Made by a program: the position numbers and the translations under genes | Shown: positions 8,355 through 18,465 of the stretch, piece by piece | Layout of the letters: every line of letters starts with the position of its first letter | How positions within the stretch are numbered: position 1 is the stretch's first letter | DNA from: Corynebacterium flavescens | GTDB lineage: Bacteria; Actinomycetota; Actinomycetes; Mycobacteriales; Mycobacteriaceae | Length of the DNA stretch: 64,000 nt | Direction: 5' to 3' | NCBI RefSeq assembly: GCF_008693105.1 | Contig: NZ_VXKK01000026.1 | Span: 124,001 to 188,000, forward strand | The notes under the pieces: generated by a model | What the model was told of the DNA's origin: nothing | Database searches by the model: none | The model's input: the letters and a program-made list of their open reading frames with translations, nothing else

Positions 8355-9856
8355 TTGATGCCTTCCTCTCGGGCCTGGTTGAGCAGGTTCTTTGCTTCGT
8401 TGCTCTCGAACCACTGGCGGAATGATTTCTTCGGCGGTACGGCGGTATCGCGGCCTTCAGACCAGCCGGACATGAACAGCGGAAGCCGGTCGATGATGCC
8501 GTTACGGCCGCCCATGACGCGGGCAAGAGCGACCATGCGGGTGGCTTGGTTCCACACCTTCGGGTGTGCCCACACTGCCTCGACCATGCGGAAGAGCTTC
8601 GACTCTACCGGCGGGGTGGCGTGGGTGACCTTTTGATAGCGGTTCTCCAGAATCACGTCACTGAGGGGGATCTTCACTGGGCAGACCTCATCACAGCGCC
8701 CACAGAGGGAGCACGCATAAGGCAAGCTGGCGGAAGGATCGTGGTGATCCTTCATTCCGGTCAGCTGCGGCGTCAGGGAGATGCCGATGGGGCCGGGGTA
8801 GACCGATCCATAGGCGTGGCCACCGGCGCGCTCGTAAACAGGGCACACGTTAAGGCAGGCAGAACACCGGATGCACTTCAACGCCTGGCTGCCCACGGGG
8901 CTCGAGAGCGCCGCGGTACGACCATTGTCGAGCAGGATCAGGTGGAAGTTCTGCGGACCATCACCCTCAGTGACACCGGACCACATCGAGGTATAAGGGT
9001 TCATGCGCTCCGCGGTGGAAGAACGCGGCAGCAGCTGCAAGAAAACCTCGAGATCCTGGAACTTGGGCACGAGCTTTTCGATGCCCATTACAGTGATGAG
9101 GGTTTCCGGCAGGGTCACGCACATGCGTCCGTTGCCCTCAGACTCCACGACGTTGATGGTGCCGGTCTCGGCCACGCCGAAGTTAGCGCCCGAGATGGCA
9201 ACCTTTGCCTTCATAAACTGTTCGCGCAGGAAGGAGCGGGAGGCCTCTGCGAGTACTGCGGGCTCGGCTTCGAGGGTGTCATCGGTATTCGGCATCTCTT
9301 TGACGAAGATGTCCCGGATCTCGGCGCGGTTACGGTGAATAGCAGGCACCAAGATGTGAGAGGGCTTATCGTTACCAAGCTGAACGATGAGCTCAGCGAG
9401 GTCGGTTTCACGAGCATGGATGCCTACCTCTTCGAGGTGCTCGTTGAGGCCGATTTCCTGGGTGGCCATGGACTTGACCTTAACGACCTCGGTCTCGCCG
9501 GTCTCTCGGATGAGATCCTCGACGATCTTATTGGCTTCCTTGGCGTCACGCGCCCAGTGGACGATCCCGCCACGCTTGGTTACCTGCTCCTCGAACTGTG
9601 CGAGCAGTTCCGGCATGCGAGCGGCGACATCTTCCTTGAGTGCGGAACCTGCGTTGCGCAGCTGCTCCCAATCGGGTGCCTCCTTAACGGCGTGGGCGCG
9701 CTTGTTGCGGATGGTCGTGGTGGCGTGGAGGAGGTTGCGACGCTGGGTGGCGTTGTTGAGTCCCTCATGAGCAGCTGGGACGAAGGACTTGTCTCCGCGC
9801 AGATTGCCGTAGTTCTCTGGTGCGCGCGGTGGAGTGGTATCGAGGAAGCTAGTCAT
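8351..9856 (-). CDS. lutB: Iron-sulfur lactate utilization protein B
   Basis: A 501-residue subunit of the LutABC L-lactate oxidation complex. An N-terminal LUD-type domain (about 1-300) is followed by two ferredoxin-like [4Fe-4S] motifs, CIRCSACLNVCP near residue 325 and CSLCGRCDEVCP near residue 380, which would carry electrons from lactate towards the respiratory chain. The C-terminus has the family's LutB tail. ATG at 9856 shares one base with the lutA stop (TAATG), and lutC overlaps its end, so all three are translationally coupled. No lactate permease or GntR-type regulator is next to the set. Confidence 0.93.
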   Translation of the reverse strand: MTSFLDTTPPRAPENYGNLRGDKSFVPAAHEGLNNATQRRNLLHATTTIRNKRAHAVKEAPDWEQLRNAGSALKEDVAARMPELLAQFEEQVTKRGGIVHWARDAKEANKIVEDLIRETGETEVVKVKSMATQEIGLNEHLEEVGIHARETDLAELIVQLGNDKPSHILVPAIHRNRAEIRDIFVKEMPNTDDTLEAEPAVLAEASRSFLREQFMKAKVAISGANFGVAETGTINVVESEGNGRMCVTLPETLITVMGIEKLVPKFQDLEVFLQLLPRSSTAERMNPYTSMWSGVTEGDGPQNFHLILLDNGRTAALSSPVGSQALKCIRCSACLNVCPVYERAGGHAYGSVYPGPIGISLTPQLTGMKDHHDPSASLPYACSLCGRCDEVCPVKIPLSDVILENRYQKVTHATPPVESKLFRMVEAVWAHPKVWNQATRMVALARVMGGRNGIIDRLPLFMSGWSEGRDTAVPPKKSFRQWFESNEAKNLLNQAREEGIK

Positions 9857-10641
9857 TAGAGCATCTTCTCCTTAGAGTAGGCCGCGGTCTCAGGGGTCCA
9901 CGGATGTTCCTTGGTGGAGGCCAAGATTTCGGCCATGTGCAGCGCGCGAATTCCGCTGCGTTGACGGGAAAGCGCGCCGCCAATATTCATGAGGCAGGAG
10001 GAGTCACCGCCGGTGACGTACTCGGCTCCGGTGTCTTTGACGTGGCGCGTCTTGTCAGTAACCATTGCCTGAGAAACCTCAGCGTTCTTCAGGGCGAAGG
10101 TCCCGCCGAATCCGCAGCATTCCTCGAAGTTTTCCAAGGGCACGAGTTCGATGCCTTCGACCTCACGCAGCAGCTGGTAGGGGCGGTCACCGAGCTTGAG
10201 GAAGCGCAGGCCGTGGCAAGAGGAATGATAGGTCACGCGGTGGGGGAAGAAGGCGCCCAAGTTGGTGCGCTGCTCAATGTCTACGAGGAACTCGGGAAGA
10301 TCGAGAGTCTTATCGGCGGCCTTGTGGGCGCCGTCTACATCAGCAGCGGTACCGAAGCGCTCCGCAATGCGGGTGTGGCGCTCGCGCACGGCTCCAACAC
10401 AGGAACCAGACGCCGAGACCACATAATCGATTGAAGGATCAGCGAAAGCGTCGGCATAAGTGCGGATCATGCCGAGCGTTTCTTTCTGGTAGCCGGTGTT
10501 GACGTGCATCTGCCCGCAGCAGGTCTGTTCTTCTGGGAAGACCACCTCGTGGCCGAGACGAGACAGGATCAGTGCGGTAGCTTTCTGCGCATCCGGGAAC
10601 ATGGCATCACCGATGCACGTAGAAAACAATGCTATTCGCAT
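9856..10641 (-). CDS. lutA: Lactate utilization protein A (Fe-S oxidoreductase, CCG domains)
   Basis: A 261-residue protein with the two cysteine-rich CCG domains of the LutA/GlpC/HdrB superfamily: TCCGQMH in the first half, and SSCHG with ECCGFGG in the second, ligands of iron-sulfur clusters. It is the first gene of lutABC, whose products convert L-lactate to pyruvate. I chose the ATG at 10641 because AAGGAG lies seven or eight bases before it and the protein begins MRIALFSTCIGD as in the family; an in-frame start at 10680 would add 13 residues. The gene is divergent from argS across 235 bases, where the lut promoter and any operator must lie. Confidence 0.93.
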   Translation of the reverse strand: MRIALFSTCIGDAMFPDAQKATALILSRLGHEVVFPEEQTCCGQMHVNTGYQKETLGMIRTYADAFADPSIDYVVSASGSCVGAVRERHTRIAERFGTAADVDGAHKAADKTLDLPEFLVDIEQRTNLGAFFPHRVTYHSSCHGLRFLKLGDRPYQLLREVEGIELVPLENFEECCGFGGTFALKNAEVSQAMVTDKTRHVKDTGAEYVTGGDSSCLMNIGGALSRQRSGIRALHMAEILASTKEHPWTPETAAYSKEKML

Positions 10642-10876
10642 GCTTGCGCTCCTTGCTTTATCCAGCGGCGCATGTGGCAACTGTGCTCACGCCGATCTGG
10701 GAAAAATAGTATGGGGTATGCCACAAATCCTACAACGAAAGATCACAGAGGTCTAACGGCGATTCCCGCGCCCAGCTGCGGGTATTCCGCAACATTAGTA
10801 TTGTCGAATTATTTGTCGCGTGTACCTTTTAACCTGATAGTGCTACACGGGAGTGGGGGCGTTAAACTCTTTCGAT
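10642..10876. promoter_or_regulatory. Divergent promoter region between lutA and argS
   Basis: This 235-base gap separates two divergent starts. On the argS side TAAACT (10862-10867) lies nine bases before ATG 10877, which suggests a nearly leaderless argS transcript. I could not find a convincing match to the FadR/LldR-type palindrome expected for a lactate operon regulator, so no operator is claimed. Confidence 0.4.
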
Positions 10877-12529
10877 ATGAATCCAGTAGATCTCTCTGCG
10901 CTCGTTCGGGATGCCGCCGTTGCGGTACTTGAGGAGCACGCCCTTGACACCTCCGTACTCCCTGCAACCGTAACGGTAGAGCGCCCGCGCAATCCCGATC
11001 ACGGCGATTACGCCACCAACGTTGCCTTGCAGGTGGCTAAGAAGGCGGGTATCAATCCTCGCGAATTGGCTGGTTGGTTGGCACAGGCTTTGGCAGACAA
11101 TGACGCCATTGCCTCCGCAGAGATTGCTGGCCCGGGATTCCTTAATATTCGTCTCGCTGCAGCCGCGCAGGGCGCAATTGTCTCGCAGATCCTTGCCGCT
11201 GGTGATTCCTATGGCGATAATGATGCCTACGCTGGAAAGCGCATCAACTTGGAGTTTGTCTCCGCTAATCCCACGGGGCCGATCCACCTGGGTGGTACCC
11301 GCTGGGCAGCTGTGGGTGATTCCCTCGGAAGAGTGCTAGAGGCCTCCGGTGCTGCAGTCACTCGTGAGTACTATTTCAACGACCACGGCGGGCAGATCGA
11401 CCGTTTTGCTCGCTCGTTGGTCGCCGCAGCCAAGGGCGAGCCCACCCCTGAGGACGGCTACGGCGGAGCATATATTCAAGACATCGCGCAGGCGGTGCTG
11501 GAGCACAACCCCACCGCCTTGGAGGGCAGCCCGGAGCAGGTCCAAGAGGCTTTCCGTTCCGCAGGTGTGGACATGATGTTTGCGGCGATCAAGCAGTCGC
11601 TGCACGAGTTCGGCGTCGACTTCGATGTTTACTTCCACGAGAACTCCTTGTTTGAGTCCGGCGCCGTGACCAAGGCGCTCGACGAACTCAAGGCAAAGGG
11701 CGAGCTTTACGAAGCCGATAATGCCTGGTGGCTCAAGTCCACCGATTATGGTGACTCCAAGGACCGCGTTGTCATCAAGTCTGATGGAAATGCCGCATAT
11801 ATCGCCGGCGATATTGCCTACGTGGCAGACAAGTTCGAGCGCGGCCACGATCTCAATATCTATATGCTCGGCGCTGATCACCACGGCTACGTTCCCCGTC
11901 TGAAGGCTGCCGCGGCCGCTCTTGGCTATGACGCGGATGCCGTCGAGGTGCTCATTGGCCAGATGGTCAACCTCTTGCGCGAGGGTAAGCCCGTCAAGAT
12001 GTCCAAGCGCGCGGGAACGGTCATCACCATTGAAGACCTCGTTACTGCTATTGGTGTCGATGCTTCGCGCTATTCCCTGGTTCGTTCCTCGGTAGACCAG
12101 ACCATTGACATCGATTTGAGCCTGTGGGCGTCACAGTCGGCGGACAATCCCGTCTTTTACGTGCAGTACGGACATGCCCGGCTATGCTCAATTCTCCGCA
12201 AGGCTGCTGAGATCGGTGTCTCGGCCGAGGGTGCAGATCTCTCCCTGCTGAACAATGAGCTGGAAGGCGATCTCATCCGTACACTGGGAGAGTTCCCCGG
12301 TGTCGTCGCACAGGCCGCGACCTTGCGTGAGCCCCACCGAGTGGCACGCTACGCGGAGAATCTCGCGGCAGTGTTCCACCGCTTCTATGACCAGTGCCAG
12401 ATACTGCCCAAGGCCGGGGAGTCGGCGGAGCCCATCCACTCTGCGCGCCTCGCACTCGCGCAGGCCACGCGCCAAGTCCTTGCCAACTCACTGTGCCTCG
12501 TCGGCGTTTCTGCACCGGAGAGAATGTAG
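10877..12529 (+). CDS. argS: Arginyl-tRNA synthetase
   Basis: A 550-residue class I synthetase that charges tRNA-Arg. The HIGH-type motif appears as HLGG after NPTGPI (about residue 136), and the KMSKRAG motif is near residue 373. The N-terminal ArgRS add-on domain and the C-terminal anticodon-binding domain are both present, and the length is normal. ATG 10877 is preferred to an upstream in-frame TTG/ATG because it follows a TAAACT -10-like box and matches the family start. Its stop is directly followed by the lysA start with no spacer, an arrangement known for argS-lysA in C. glutamicum, where expression of the pair responds to lysine and arginine. Confidence 0.96.
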   Translation: MNPVDLSALVRDAAVAVLEEHALDTSVLPATVTVERPRNPDHGDYATNVALQVAKKAGINPRELAGWLAQALADNDAIASAEIAGPGFLNIRLAAAAQGAIVSQILAAGDSYGDNDAYAGKRINLEFVSANPTGPIHLGGTRWAAVGDSLGRVLEASGAAVTREYYFNDHGGQIDRFARSLVAAAKGEPTPEDGYGGAYIQDIAQAVLEHNPTALEGSPEQVQEAFRSAGVDMMFAAIKQSLHEFGVDFDVYFHENSLFESGAVTKALDELKAKGELYEADNAWWLKSTDYGDSKDRVVIKSDGNAAYIAGDIAYVADKFERGHDLNIYMLGADHHGYVPRLKAAAAALGYDADAVEVLIGQMVNLLREGKPVKMSKRAGTVITIEDLVTAIGVDASRYSLVRSSVDQTIDIDLSLWASQSADNPVFYVQYGHARLCSILRKAAEIGVSAEGADLSLLNNELEGDLIRTLGEFPGVVAQAATLREPHRVARYAENLAAVFHRFYDQCQILPKAGESAEPIHSARLALAQATRQVLANSLCLVGVSAPERM

Positions 12530-13870
12530 ATGAGCACCGATTTTAATGATTTGCCCGCCCACGTCTGGCCGCGCAACGCCAAACGCGAGGAGGACGGCGT
12601 AGTCACCATCGCCGGCGTTCCGCTCCCAGAGCTGGCGGAGGAGTTTGGCACGCCACTCTATGTTTTCGATGAAGATGATTTCCGTTCGCGGTGTCACGAC
12701 ATGGCCGATGCTTTCGGGGGCCCCGAGCATGTTCACTACGCTTCTAAGGCCTTCATATCCAAGAAGGTCGTGCAATGGGTCAACGAGGAAGGGCTTTTTC
12801 TCGACGTCGCCTCAATAAACGAACTTCGCATCGCCCTAGCCGCGGAGTTTCCGCCGCAGCGCATCACTGCCCACGGCAATAACAAGGGCGAGGACTATCT
12901 GCGGCTTTGTGTCGAGCAGGGCGTAGCCCACGTGGTTTTGGACAACGAGTCTGAACTGGAGAACCTCAACCGCATCGCTGGCGAGGCCGGGCGAGTCCAG
13001 CCCGTGATGATCCGCGTCAAGCCTGGGGTTGACGCTCATACCCACGAGTTCATCGCTACCGCGCATGAGGACCAGAAGTTTGGAATCTCGTTGGCCACCG
13101 GCGCGGCCTTTAACGCCGCTAAGCATTGCCTCGGTGCGGAGTACCTCCAGCTAGTGGGGCTGCACTGTCACGTCGGTTCCCAGGTATTCAATGCTGAGGG
13201 ATTCAAGCTCGCTGCTGAGCGCATCTTGGGCCTTTATGCGCAGATCCATACCGAGCTGGGTGTCAATCTTCCGGAGCTTGATCTCGGCGGAGGCTTCGGC
13301 ATTCCTTATATGCCTTATGAGGAAGCGCTCGATATTGAAGGCGTCGCCCAAGACATGCTCGGAGCGGTCGATGATATGGCCCGCAAGCTGAGCATTCCGG
13401 CGCCCTTCCTCCTCGTCGAACCAGGGCGTTCCTTGGTGGCCGGTTCCGCAGTCACGGTTTACCGAGTAGGTACGGTCAAGGACGTTGAGACAGGTAAGGC
13501 GGAGCTTCCTGTGCGCCGCTACCTCGCGGTCGATGGAGGTATGTCGGATAATATTCGCCCGGCTCTCTATGGCAGCGAATACGATATGCGCGTGGTCAAT
13601 CGCGAGACCGAGGGCTCGCTCGTGGACTCACGTGTGGTGGGCTTTCATTGTGAGTCGGGGGATATTCTCCTCGATGAGCCACAGCTTCCCGCCGATATCG
13701 TTCCGGGTGACCTCGTGGCATTCGCTGCGACAGGCGCGTATCAATACATGATGTCTTCGCGATATAACGGTGCAGTGCGTCCAGCGGTGGTCGCCGTGCG
13801 CGCGGGCGTGACTCAGCCCATGTTGCGGAGGGAGACCATTGAGGATCTCCTCTCGCTTGAGGTGGAGTAG
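12530..13870 (+). CDS. lysA: Diaminopimelate decarboxylase
   Basis: A 446-residue PLP enzyme that decarboxylates meso-diaminopimelate to L-lysine, the last step of lysine synthesis. The PLP lysine is in HYASKAF (about residue 75); the phosphate-binding glycine loop GGGFGIPY is near 252, and CESGDIL near 374 supplies active-site Cys and Asp residues. It belongs to the fold-type III (alanine-racemase-like) group. The ATG immediately follows the argS stop, so the two are one transcript. The next gene, hom, begins 137 bases on with its own promoter. Confidence 0.96.
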   Translation: MSTDFNDLPAHVWPRNAKREEDGVVTIAGVPLPELAEEFGTPLYVFDEDDFRSRCHDMADAFGGPEHVHYASKAFISKKVVQWVNEEGLFLDVASINELRIALAAEFPPQRITAHGNNKGEDYLRLCVEQGVAHVVLDNESELENLNRIAGEAGRVQPVMIRVKPGVDAHTHEFIATAHEDQKFGISLATGAAFNAAKHCLGAEYLQLVGLHCHVGSQVFNAEGFKLAAERILGLYAQIHTELGVNLPELDLGGGFGIPYMPYEEALDIEGVAQDMLGAVDDMARKLSIPAPFLLVEPGRSLVAGSAVTVYRVGTVKDVETGKAELPVRRYLAVDGGMSDNIRPALYGSEYDMRVVNRETEGSLVDSRVVGFHCESGDILLDEPQLPADIVPGDLVAFAATGAYQYMMSSRYNGAVRPAVVAVRAGVTQPMLRRETIEDLLSLEVE

Positions 13871-14007
13871 CAACAGCCGGGTGGGTGAGTAGACAGCTCG
13901 TTCTGTATAGTGGCGAGTAGCTCATTCCCCAGGGCACAGGATAAAACTAGATAGCAAGACAGAAAAAGCAATCGAAGAGTACTAGCAGTCGAACGATGGG
14001 AACGGAA
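13871..14007 (+). promoter_or_regulatory. Promoter region of hom-thrB
   Basis: The gap contains TATAGT at 13906-13911, a good -10 candidate about 100 bases before hom, leaving a leader of roughly 90 bases. No strong -35 is seen, and I found no clear leader peptide or terminator hairpin, so attenuation cannot be claimed. Confidence 0.4.
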
Positions 14008-15342
14008 ATGTCCACAGCTCCTCAGACCAGTATCCGCAGCGGCAAGGGCCCCGGCGAAGCAGTAGGAATTGCGCTCTTGGGCTTCGGCACCGTGGGCGCG
14101 GAGGTATTCCGCCTGCTCAACGAGAACGCCGATGCCTTTGCTCACCGCATCGGTGGTCCTGCGGAGGTTCGCGGCGTCGCGGTACATAACAAGAACAAAC
14201 TCCGCCCGGGCGTTCCTGCGGAGCTGTTGACCGATGATGCCGAGGCCCTGGTCAGGCGCGATGATATTGACCTCGTGGTCGAGGTCATCGGCGGCATTGA
14301 TTACCCACGCCACCTCCTGCTGACCGCGCTCAATGCTGGTAAGTCCGTGGTTACGGCCAACAAGGCGCTCGTAGCTGCGCATGCGGACGAGCTCGCTGAG
14401 TCGGCAGATCGTGCCGGAGTGGATCTCTACTTTGAGGCTGCGGTTGCCGCGGCCATTCCCGTCGTCGGCATGCTGCGCCGCTCCCTGGCCGGCGATCAAA
14501 TCCGCCGCATCTCTGGCATCGTCAACGGCACCACTAACTTCATCCTCGACGCCATGGAAACCACGGGCGCCTCCTACGAGGACGCACTCGCCGAGGCCAC
14601 GCGCCTAGGCTATGCAGAGGCAGATCCCACCGCAGACGTCGAAGGCCATGACGCAGCCTCCAAGGCCGCGATCCTGGCGTCGCTTGGCTTCTACACCCGA
14701 GTCACTTTTGATGATGTCCATTGCGAAGGCATCTCCCAGATCACCGCGGATGACATCAAGGCTGCGAACAAGGCCGGCTATTCCATCAAGCTCTTGGCCA
14801 TCTGTGAGGTCTTGATCGATGAATCCGGGAAGAAATCCGTCAACGCGCGCGTGCACCCCACGCTCGTTCCCAAGGATCACCCGCTTGCCTCAGTGAGCAA
14901 GTCCTACAACGCCATCTTCGTCGAGGCAGAGGCTGCCGGATCCCTCATGTTCTATGGCAATGGTGCCGGCGGTAACCCCACGGCATCGGCAGTGTTGGGT
15001 GACGTCGTGGGCGCCTCCCGCAACATCGTGCACGGTGGCCGCGCCCCGGGAGAAAACACCTACGCGCACCTGCCCATCGCAGATTTCGGCGAGGTACTTA
15101 CCTGCTACCACATCGACATGGAGGTCGCGGACCGCGCCGGTGTGCTGGCAGCCATCTCCGAGGTTTTTGCCCAGCGAGGTGTCTCTTTGCGTACCGTGCG
15201 CCAGGAAAATGGCAACGGTACCGCCCGTCTCATCGTGGTCACCCATTCGGCGCGTGAGGCGGCGTTGGAAGAGATCGTCGCCAAGCTCGGCGATCTGGAC
15301 GAGGTCAAGGCCGTCCATTCCGTCATTCGTCTCCATAGTTAA
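14008..15342 (+). CDS. hom: Homoserine dehydrogenase
   Basis: A 444-residue NAD(P)-dependent enzyme reducing aspartate semialdehyde to homoserine, the branch point to threonine, isoleucine and methionine. The Rossmann loop GFGTVG lies near residue 25, the homoserine-binding region (VNGTTNFILD and YAEADPTADVEG) follows, and a C-terminal ACT domain (about 365-444) is where threonine feedback acts in corynebacteria. I chose ATG 14008 since the protein then starts at the same place as the C. glutamicum enzyme; ATG 13996 is four codons upstream. thrB follows after 23 bases, so this is the hom-thrB operon. Confidence 0.96.
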   Translation: MSTAPQTSIRSGKGPGEAVGIALLGFGTVGAEVFRLLNENADAFAHRIGGPAEVRGVAVHNKNKLRPGVPAELLTDDAEALVRRDDIDLVVEVIGGIDYPRHLLLTALNAGKSVVTANKALVAAHADELAESADRAGVDLYFEAAVAAAIPVVGMLRRSLAGDQIRRISGIVNGTTNFILDAMETTGASYEDALAEATRLGYAEADPTADVEGHDAASKAAILASLGFYTRVTFDDVHCEGISQITADDIKAANKAGYSIKLLAICEVLIDESGKKSVNARVHPTLVPKDHPLASVSKSYNAIFVEAEAAGSLMFYGNGAGGNPTASAVLGDVVGASRNIVHGGRAPGENTYAHLPIADFGEVLTCYHIDMEVADRAGVLAAISEVFAQRGVSLRTVRQENGNGTARLIVVTHSAREAALEEIVAKLGDLDEVKAVHSVIRLHS

Positions 15343-15365
15343 ACCGCAGGTCTAGGATCTAAACC

Positions 15366-16295
15366 ATGAGCATCGAAGTAGAAGTTGGCACCAAGGCCAT
15401 CGTTACCGTCCCCGCCTCCTCAGCCAACTTGGGCCCCGGCTATGACACGCTCGGCATAGCGCTGACGCTTTATGACACCGTCGAGGTCGAGGTGACCAAG
15501 TCTGGTCTCGAGGTGGAGATTTTCGGTGAAGGTGCCGATGAGTTGCCGCGCGATGGCTCCCACCTGGTGGTCAAGGCCATTCGCTCGGCACTAGCAGCAG
15601 CGGACGCAACCGTGCCTGGCCTGCGAGTGGTGTGCAATAACAACATCCCGCAATCGCGCGGACTTGGCTCCTCCGCCTCGGCGGCGGTGGCTGGGGTAGC
15701 CGCCGGAAACGGCCTGGCGGGTTCTCCGCTGACGCCGGCCCAGCTCGTGCAGCTTTCTTCGGCCTTTGAGGGGCACCCCGACAATGCCGCCGCATCTGTG
15801 TTGGGCAATGCCGTGGTCTCATGGACTACTGTCCCCGTTGATGGGCGCTCCTTGCCCGAGTACAAGGCGGTTGGGCTGCAGGTGCACGAAGATATCCGCG
15901 CCACAGCGTTGGTGCCGGACTTCCATGCCTCGACCCAGGCGGTGCGCCGCGTGCTGCCCTCGCACGTGACCCACTCGGATGCGGCATTCAACGTCTCCCG
16001 TGCCGCGGTCCAGGTCGCGGCGCTACAAAATCACCCGGAGCTGCTGTGGGAGGGAACTAGGGACAGGCTGCACCAGCCCTACCGCGCTGACGTGCTGCCG
16101 ATTACTTCGGAGTGGGTCAATCGTCTGCGCAACCGCGGATATGCTGCATATCTCTCTGGCGCGGGCCCCACCGCGATGGTCTTGCACACAGAACCCGTTG
16201 ATGAGTCAATCCTCGATGAGGCTCGCGCCGCAGGCCTGCGTGTCCTTGAGCTTGAAGTAGCTGGCCCCGTTTTTGTAGACGTCACGCAGGCCTAA
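15366..16295 (+). CDS. thrB: Homoserine kinase
   Basis: A 309-residue GHMP-family kinase that phosphorylates homoserine for threonine synthesis. The ATP-binding glycine-serine loop [12 protein letters not shown] is at about residues 97-108; the N-terminal [12 protein letters not shown] and the late LSGAGPTA motifs are also typical. AGGAT at 15354-15358, eight bases before the ATG, can serve as RBS, although TAGGAT at this spacing could also be a -10 box. It is the second gene of hom-thrB. Confidence 0.95.
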   Translation: MSIEVEVGTKAIVTVPASSANLGPGYDTLGIALTLYDTVEVEVTKSGLEVEIFGEGADELPRDGSHLVVKAIRSALAAADATVPGLRVVCNNNIPQSRGLGSSASAAVAGVAAGNGLAGSPLTPAQLVQLSSAFEGHPDNAAASVLGNAVVSWTTVPVDGRSLPEYKAVGLQVHEDIRATALVPDFHASTQAVRRVLPSHVTHSDAAFNVSRAAVQVAALQNHPELLWEGTRDRLHQPYRADVLPITSEWVNRLRNRGYAAYLSGAGPTAMVLHTEPVDESILDEARAAGLRVLELEVAGPVFVDVTQA

Positions 16296-16299
16296 GGTC

Positions 16300-16689
16300 G
16301 TGCGCACAAATAGGACTTCTACCGCCACATTCGTAGTTTTGGCTCTGCTTGCCGTGCTGGGTGTTGCAGGGGTCAATCTGCTCCATGAGCGCAGGGCACC
16401 CACTCCGGCGGATCAGATCTTTGCCGTGGACGTGGACGTCGAAGGCATGCACTTTATCCCGGACTCCGTGGAGGTGCCCGCTGGGAAGTACCTCGTTATC
16501 GACCTACACAACGGGGACGACCAAGCCCATGACCTGAAAGTCGGGGACGTGGAGACGGGCCGCATTGAGCCAGGCAAGAGCGCGAAGCTCAACGTGGGAA
16601 CCGTGACTAAACCCATCGCCGGTTATTGCACCATTGCGGGCCACAAGATGCGAGGCATGACTTTCGAAGTCGGCGTGGCCCAGGCTTAA
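16300..16689 (+). CDS. Membrane-anchored cupredoxin-domain protein
   Basis: A 129-residue protein starting at GTG 16300, four bases after thrB. One N-terminal hydrophobic segment (about residues 9-27) acts as signal or anchor, placing the rest outside the membrane. The remainder is a cupredoxin-like fold: a His in DQAHDL and the cluster C-x4-H-x3-M in YCTIAGHKMRGM near the C-terminus form a plausible type 1 copper site. Such proteins carry electrons or bind copper; a partner is not evident nearby. Its position after thrB suggests read-through transcription rather than a shared function. Its stop abuts the stop of the convergent AMP-ligase gene with no base between. Confidence 0.8.
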   Translation: MRTNRTSTATFVVLALLAVLGVAGVNLLHERRAPTPADQIFAVDVDVEGMHFIPDSVEVPAGKYLVIDLHNGDDQAHDLKVGDVETGRIEPGKSAKLNVGTVTKPIAGYCTIAGHKMRGMTFEVGVAQA

Positions 16690-18465
16690 TTAGTCTTCCT
16701 TTCTCGGAATGACGTCCCCGTCGAGGCGTTGGGCCTCACCCGGCCCTTTGAGCCGAATGATGTTGTACTCGCCTTCGGCCAAGTGCGATCGCAGATCTTT
16801 CTTATCGAACTTGCCCACCGACGTTTTGTCGATGGACTTCACAAAAGTCCAGTATTCCGGGAGCATCCACGAGGGCAGCTCTTTGCGCATACTCTCCCGG
16901 ATGCGTTCCGCCGTCTCGATGGTGGGTGAGACCTTCCCTCCTAGGACCGTCACCGCCAAGGGGCGTTCGACCCACTGCTTATCTGGGTAGCCAATGACTG
17001 CGGCTTCGACGACGAGGGGATTGGCCATAATCATGTTTTCTAGCTGGACCGAGTAGATCCACTCGCCACCGGAACGAATCACGTCGCGGGCACGGTCCTC
17101 CACGGTCAGGAAGCCATCCTCGGTGACCGAGCCGACGTCGCCAGTGCGCAGCCAGCCATCGGCGGTGAACTTCGTGTCTGCAGTCTCCACGGCCTTACCG
17201 CGGAACTCACTGGCGGAACCGCCATTGACCGCGGTGACCGAGTGAAAGTAGGAGCCGGTAACGAGGTTGCCTCGCACCTGAATTTCGCCGGCATTGCGGT
17301 CTGTCTTGGAGACCACCTGCCCGTCGTTGACCACGCGGTATTGGAGCGAGGCGGGAAAGCGGCCCTGCGAGATGCGATAAGCCCAGCGAGTATCTCCGGA
17401 CGCACCCTGTGGGGGGCGTGCCACGGTGCCCACTGTCGAGGTCTCTACCATGCCCCAGACATGCACGATGTCCACGCCATAGCGTTCCTCCCACATCTTG
17501 ATGAGCTGCGGGGGAACGGGGGATCCGCCCGCATAGATCTCACGCAGGGTCATCCGCTCTGGGTGATGCTTGAGGTAATGCACGAAGAGCTGAATCCAGA
17601 TAGTGGGGACTCCGTGGGCCACTCGCGGCGAGGTAGCCGCGATAATGGTGGCGAGGGTCTTAGGCGAAACGTCGGAATCGGGCAGTACCAGTGGCGTACC
17701 GGTCATGAATGCGGCGAAGGGGACGCCCCAACTCAACACGTGATAGATGGGGATGCAGCACAGGAAGGTCTCTCCGTGGGTTACGCACAGAGAATCCGAG
17801 GCGCGCAGTTGCATTGCCTCGAGGTAGATGGAGCGATGGGAGTACAAGACACCCTTCGGCGCGCCAGTGGTGCCGGTGGAGTAGCACAGAGCCGCCGCGG
17901 TGTTTTCTGGCAGCGTGGGCCAGTGATAGACGGTGGGCCGACCGTCGAGCAGCTTCTCATAGGAATAGACTTTGACGCCCCGCGGAAAGGACGTGGCGTA
18001 GCGGGCGGGGCTCGCGGTGCCGATAAAGACCACGGATTTCACGCAGTTGGTTCCACTGAGAACCTTGGCCAATTGGTCTCCTAGGCGAAAGTCCGCGACA
18101 ATGACCTTGATTTCCGCGTGGTTGATGATGTGCCGAATCTGATCATTCATCAGCTGCTTATTGATCGGGGTGAAAACGGCGCCCTTGCAGGAAGCAGCAA
18201 ACATGACCTCAAGGTGCTCGGCGCAATTCCACATGAAGGTTCCCACGCGCTCGTCCCCGGTGACGCCGAGCTCGTCGTGCAAGACGTGGGCAAAAGCCGC
18301 CGCCCGAGCGCCGATGGTGGCGAAGGTAGTCTCCTCGGCGGGGCCAAAGTCCGAATCGGGGGAGTGCGAGTGCCAAGTAGTGACCTTGGTCTGTCCGTGC
18401 ACGCTGGAACCATAATCGAGGATCCGGGCGACGGACAGAGGAATGTCTTGCATCGTGGAGAGCAT
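16690..18465 (-). CDS. AMP-dependent acyl-CoA synthetase/ligase
   Basis: A 591-residue adenylate-forming enzyme of the FadD/acyl-CoA synthetase family, which activates a fatty or other carboxylic acid with ATP and joins it to CoA. The AMP-binding P-loop YSTGTTGAPKGV lies near residue 195, GWLRTGDVG near 438, and the hinge and C-terminal region (EDRARDVIRSGGEWI, then KTSVGKFDKKDLR with the catalytic lysine) are intact. Medium- or long-chain fatty acids are likely, but specificity cannot be read. ATG at 18465 follows a TAAAGT box by seven bases (leaderless style); a second ATG lies four codons inside. It is divergent from rho and convergent with the cupredoxin gene. Confidence 0.88.
   Translation of the reverse strand: MLSTMQDIPLSVARILDYGSSVHGQTKVTTWHSHSPDSDFGPAEETTFATIGARAAAFAHVLHDELGVTGDERVGTFMWNCAEHLEVMFAASCKGAVFTPINKQLMNDQIRHIINHAEIKVIVADFRLGDQLAKVLSGTNCVKSVVFIGTASPARYATSFPRGVKVYSYEKLLDGRPTVYHWPTLPENTAAALCYSTGTTGAPKGVLYSHRSIYLEAMQLRASDSLCVTHGETFLCCIPIYHVLSWGVPFAAFMTGTPLVLPDSDVSPKTLATIIAATSPRVAHGVPTIWIQLFVHYLKHHPERMTLREIYAGGSPVPPQLIKMWEERYGVDIVHVWGMVETSTVGTVARPPQGASGDTRWAYRISQGRFPASLQYRVVNDGQVVSKTDRNAGEIQVRGNLVTGSYFHSVTAVNGGSASEFRGKAVETADTKFTADGWLRTGDVGSVTEDGFLTVEDRARDVIRSGGEWIYSVQLENMIMANPLVVEAAVIGYPDKQWVERPLAVTVLGGKVSPTIETAERIRESMRKELPSWMLPEYWTFVKSIDKTSVGKFDKKDLRSHLAEGEYNIIRLKGPGEAQRLDGDVIPRKED

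Noticed and set aside
8546..9859. 437-codon open frame opposite lutB
   Set aside because: It mirrors the third-position GC bias of lutB on the other strand; no family resemblance or RBS.
10642..10876. LldR/FadR-like operator for lutABC
   Set aside because: Loose half-matches only; no convincing palindrome of the expected TnGTnnnACnA type.
13871..14007. Threonine attenuator or leader peptide before hom
   Set aside because: Only imperfect repeats and no short open frame rich in Thr or Ile codons were found.
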